Shown here piece by piece: positions 60,639 through 64,000 of a stretch of 64,000 nt of DNA. The notes beneath the pieces were generated by a model. The model saw nothing but the letters and a program-made list of their open reading frames with translations, was not told the origin of the DNA and made no database searches. The position numbers were made by a program, and so were the translations under genes. Numbering within the stretch: position 1 is the stretch's first letter; every line of letters starts with the position of its first letter. Origin of the DNA: Cymbidium sinense (taxonomy: Eukaryota; Streptophyta; Magnoliopsida; Asparagales; Orchidaceae); the NCBI GenBank assembly GCA_021442155.1, contig CM038214.1:51776703-51840702 (forward strand). Reading direction: 5' to 3'.

Positions 60639-61855
60639 ATTTTTTTGGTAAAAAGAGGAATTTTTCTTACCAAAAGAGAAGGATACAATGTCCTTAAAGG
60701 GGATAAATCTCTAAGGCTACTTCTTAAAGAGCTACAGAAAGACCTAAAGAGAAAAAATCCCCTAACTAATACAAAGAAACTATAAATCAAAAAGAAAACT
60801 AAGAAAAAAATAGCCACAACATAGAATCCATGAGCAGGCTAGCATACCACCTAAAGAGACCCAAGAGCAAATGAAGGAAACCTGCAGGAAAAAACTAAAG
60901 CAGAGATAAGAACAATTAAAATAAAATAAATGAACATAAAGAAAAAGGAAAGAAAAGCCGAAGAAAAAGCTCAGGATAAGTCACAAACTTTAGAAGGGGC
61001 AACAAAAATTTATGAGTAGGAAAACTCCAAAAGGAGGGTTATAGTCACAAAAAATGCTACCAACCAATAAAAAAGAGTAAACATCCTAGCCATCATAGCC
61101 AACAAACCTCACAAAGGCACCTAAGCAAACACCAATAACCAACAAAGATCTAGAACCACCCACCAAAAAAGGAAGAACAGCAATAGAGCCACCAACCAAA
61201 CCGGGTAACAACAAAAACAACTGAGCCAACAAAGAAAAAATTCCAAGCTAGGACAACCATCCAACCACCCAGAAGTAGTAGGAGAAAGAAACAAAGTCAC
61301 CAACCAATGAAGAAATACTAGAAATAGAAGCATGGGGGGATGAAGAGAAGCAATCATCAAGCTCAACAACTCCAACCAGACTAAAGAAACCAAAAAAGAC
61401 CATAACAACCACCAACCAAAACAAGTAACAATACTACCACTAAAGCCACAAAGGAAAGTAGTAGCCACACCCAAAACTAAATCAACCTAATCAGCTAAAA
61501 GAAAATAGAAGGAAGAGATGCACAATCAACATCACATCTAGAGAAGGCATCCAAAACCAAGAAGGTCAAGGAGACCAACCACAAAGCCCCCAAAGAAATC
61601 CAACCAACCAATTAAAGGCCAAAAAAGAAACCCACAAGGGATACCACAATAAAAGTAAGAGCAGCAATCAATAACAGCTTGATAACCAAAATAGCAAAAG
61701 TTAGCATTCCAACCTATAAAATACAAGAATAAAATAAGAACAGAAAGTGCCCAAGAAAGAACAGTAGCTAATAGCAACCGAACAAACCAAAACCACTAGA
61801 AGCTCCCAAACAGAAGCGCCAAGAAAACCACGAACAGAAAAGCAAGAAAAAACAT

Positions 61856-64000
61856 CTAAGAAAATCTAACATAAGGAAAATTAGATTTGTTTAAATTTTT
61901 CATCCATTTTAATTTCTTAGAAATATTTGCATTGGTAAACAAAGTAAAATCATAGAGATTACAACCCAAACCAGCTAAGAAATTGACACAAGCATTACCT
62001 TCTCTTCAAATATGTGTAATTTTAAAAGAAAGTTTAGATATAATAGCTTTCATATTTCTAATTAAATAAAAAAGCTCAACATTACCCTTATGGTTAGAAT
62101 TGATCATAGTAACAACCATCTCAATATTAGATTCCAAACAAATAGTAAGAAAATTTCTATACAAACAAAGCTTAAGAGCATGATAAACAACCATTAATTT
62201 AGCAAAAATAACAGAATTAGAAGAGAGAGGAGTGGAAAAAGCCAAGATAATATTTCCAAGATTATTTCAAAAAATACCACCACAACCTGACTTGTTCTAT
62301 GCAACAGATCCATCAACATTAATTTTAATACAACAATTAAGAGGCTTAATCCAATGAATAATTTTATAATCCAAAGACGAAACACAATAAAGAAAACTGA
62401 TACCCAATTTAGAGGCAAGAAACTTACACCCTCTAAAATTAGTACCACTAAGAAGAGAAGCCTTATGTAAAGAAAAAAAATCTTGACTAACATAATGATG
62501 CTTAGCATCATTTATGTCCTAGCAATAATCCTCTTATGATTCATAAGCACATTATGATGCTTAGCATCATTTATGTCAAGCCAAATAAACCAAATCAAAG
62601 TAATAGCCACCATAATTTTGATATGCCCTTTAACAATATTAGGGAAATAAGTGTCAAGAAGTTGCATTAAAGTTAAATTACCATTAAAACAACTTAATTT
62701 AAATAAATTCTCATGCCAACCCCATACTTTAGAGGTAATGGCACCATTAACAAAAACCATGACTAACATTTTCAATATGATAGCAACACATGCATTTAGA
62801 GGGTGGATAAAAACCTTTGCTCAAAAGTAAAGAATCAATATCCATATAATCCCTTAAAATTCTCCACACAAGATTAGAATAAAAAGTAGGAATAATATTA
62901 TTCCAAATTTTAAGGAAAATGGGAGAAGAGGTCTTTTTTTAACTCTAATATAGTGCCAAGTATCTTTAAAAGAAAATTCTCCATTAGTAGAAATTTTGAA
63001 AAGAATTTGATCTAGAAAATTACCATTAATTAGAATATTAATTATGTCATTACTAATGAAATCAGGAATCAAATCATTTAAAGAAAGAAATTCCATTGAC
63101 CATTCTAAATAAAATGACTAACTTTAAAAGATGAAGTAGAGTGAGTACTCAACAGAGAAGCATTGGAAAAATCCCCCATCTAGTTATCTCACCAAAAGAA
63201 AGAAGATCCATTATTAATACCCCAAAAAATGAGACTTCTGCTTTCCATTTAATATCACAAAGTCATTTCCAAACAATAGAGTCACCATTTTATAATTGTG
63301 AATTAAAGGATGCTTACCTTTGTAATATTTAAATTTCATGAATTTATCCCAAAGACTTTCATTTTTCCAAATATTCCACCAAAGTTTATAAGAAAAAACA
63401 TTGGTGGAATCCATCAAAGATCTGCATTCAATACCACCTTCATAAATAGTATCACACATATTAGACCAAGAAGTCCAATGAAGTCTTTTGGCCGAATTCC
63501 TAGAGCCCCAAAAAAACTTATTAAAAAGTCTTTCAATTATGATAAGAACATGGGAAGTAGGAATAATATTAAGACACAAGTAAAAAGAAAGAAAATAAAG
63601 AATACTTTTAATAATAATTAATCTACTACCAAAAGGTAAAAAATGAATTTAATGGTAAAAATTTTAATTTGAATATTATGAATTACCACATCAAAGAGAT
63701 GGGATCTCTTATGGACATAATATAAAGGGGAGCTTAAATATTTAATAGAAAGATTTTGATGAAAAAAACTAGTGATATATTTTATTTTATTAATTCTATG
63801 AACAGAAATAGAAGTAGAAGTGATAAAATAACTTTTATGAGTACTAATCAAAAGGCCATATTCCTTTTCAAATTTATTTAAAAAATCCTTAAACTTTTTA
63901 ACATAATGTAAGAAGCCATTACAAAATATTCTGAAATCATCAGCAAAGCTTAAGTGAGAGATAGCCAAACCACCAAGATTTTTGAAATACATACTAGAAT
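61856..64000 (-). pseudogene. LINE-C ORF2 (RT C-terminal part, zf-RVT, RNase H), broken
   Basis: ORF2 makes the element cDNA by target-primed reverse transcription. 63992-63618: RT palm end with AISHLSFADDFRIFCNG, where FADD at about 63936-63947 is the catalytic motif (YADD in most), then the thumb. 63579-63214: FFWGSRNSAKRLHWTSWSNM, then MDSTNVFSYKLWWNIWKNES, typical of plant LINEs after RT. 63096-62854 and 62775-62512: zf-RVT-like segments (FSFKDTWHYIRV; WFIWLDINDAKHHNVLMNH). 62370-61970: RNase H, with INVDGS, then AKLMVVYHALKL (E replaced by K), LESNIEMVV (D to N) and GNACVNFLAGLG (D to N). The stop is at 61856. Frameshifts at several places make it inactive. It is cut at the window edge. 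Confidence 0.88.
62494..62577. repeat. Short direct repeat in LINE-C
   Basis: 'atgatgcttagcatcatt' plus 'tatgtc' occurs at about 62498-62519 and 62555-62576, about 57 bases apart. The unit holds an inverted repeat, GATGC-TTA-GCATC. It looks like a local duplication during decay. Confidence 0.7.

Larger units (their letters stand above)
60639..64000 (-). mobile_element. LINE-C: L1-type element with RT and RNase H, runs off the window
   Basis: The 3' end at 60639 is joined to TTTAGGG (complement: ...TTACCAAAAAAATCCTAAG). A 3' region of 1.2 kb (60640-61855) is followed by ORF2 reading leftward from beyond 64000. Its 3' region matches LINE-B in several words. This is the only element here with any RT. 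Nothing 5' of RT is in the window. Confidence 0.87.

Noticed and set aside
61121..61777. Hydrophobic open frames 3' of LINE-C ORF2
   Set aside because: Same reason: they lie after the ORF2 stop at 61856, in the 3' region shared with LINE-B.
1..64000. CRISPR arrays, tRNA and rRNA genes, bacterial-type operons
   Set aside because: No regularly spaced identical repeats with unique spacers, no cloverleaf and no rRNA core sequence were seen; the context is plant nuclear repeat DNA.

Overview
This is plant nuclear DNA with almost no intact genes. The evidence is Arabidopsis-type telomere repeats (TTTAGGG/CCCTAAA), pieces of a plant glycine-rich RNA-binding protein gene (GRP) and of ribosomal protein P0, plant L1-type LINEs and a Ty3/gypsy element. 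It looks subtelomeric, pericentromeric or knob-like. I cannot name the species. Every coding region seen is broken.

Most of the window is a complex satellite derived from telomere repeats, called TelSat here. Near-canonical telomere blocks alternate with long decayed stretches of TTTAGG, TTTTA and TTTA. The decayed stretches are not random: the same order of variants and a short boundary motif (AATTAAGTAAACTGGTAGG and variants) return about every 1-3 kb. A second AT-rich satellite built on ACTAATAA (Sat2) lies at 1-1850 and, inverted, at 37829-40614. The + strand carries the C-rich telomere strand from the left edge to about 27.2 kb and the G-rich strand from there to the right end, so telomere polarity reverses at about 27.2 kb.

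Nine fragments of one GRP mRNA 3' part are embedded in TelSat, at 4.55, 5.69, 6.15, 7.81, 33.1, 40.8, 43.3, 53.8 and 58.9 kb. Seven share nearly the same 5' breakpoint, and several share the same unusual telomere flank. This suggests one capture followed by amplification of a telomere-GRP composite unit. One P0 retropseudogene (33.8-34.6 kb) and four LINE pieces (1.85-3.99, 35.7-37.8, 54.2-58.45 and 60.6-64.0 kb) share the array. Every poly(A) retrocopy lies with its sense strand on the CCCTAAA strand and its 3' end joined to telomere repeat. That is the polarity expected if poly(A) RNA was primed from the T-rich telomere strand or from a chromosome end.

From 8.2 to 25.6 kb the array is interrupted by a dying 350-bp satellite and a broken gypsy element on the minus strand (3' tandem repeats 9.3-11.6, pol 11.6-16.0, noncoding 16.0-21.6, protease and gag 23.3-25.6 kb). 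A 2.1-kb piece of it (21.6-23.8 kb) recurs inverted at 49.5-51.7 kb. With the insertion removed, Sat2 - LINE-A - TelSat/GRP on the left mirrors TelSat/GRP - LINE-A' - Sat2 on the right, suggesting an old inverted duplication centred near 27.2 kb. The two LINE-A copies share an in-frame stop codon.

Boundaries are by eye, usually good to 5-30 bases, and looser inside low-complexity DNA.
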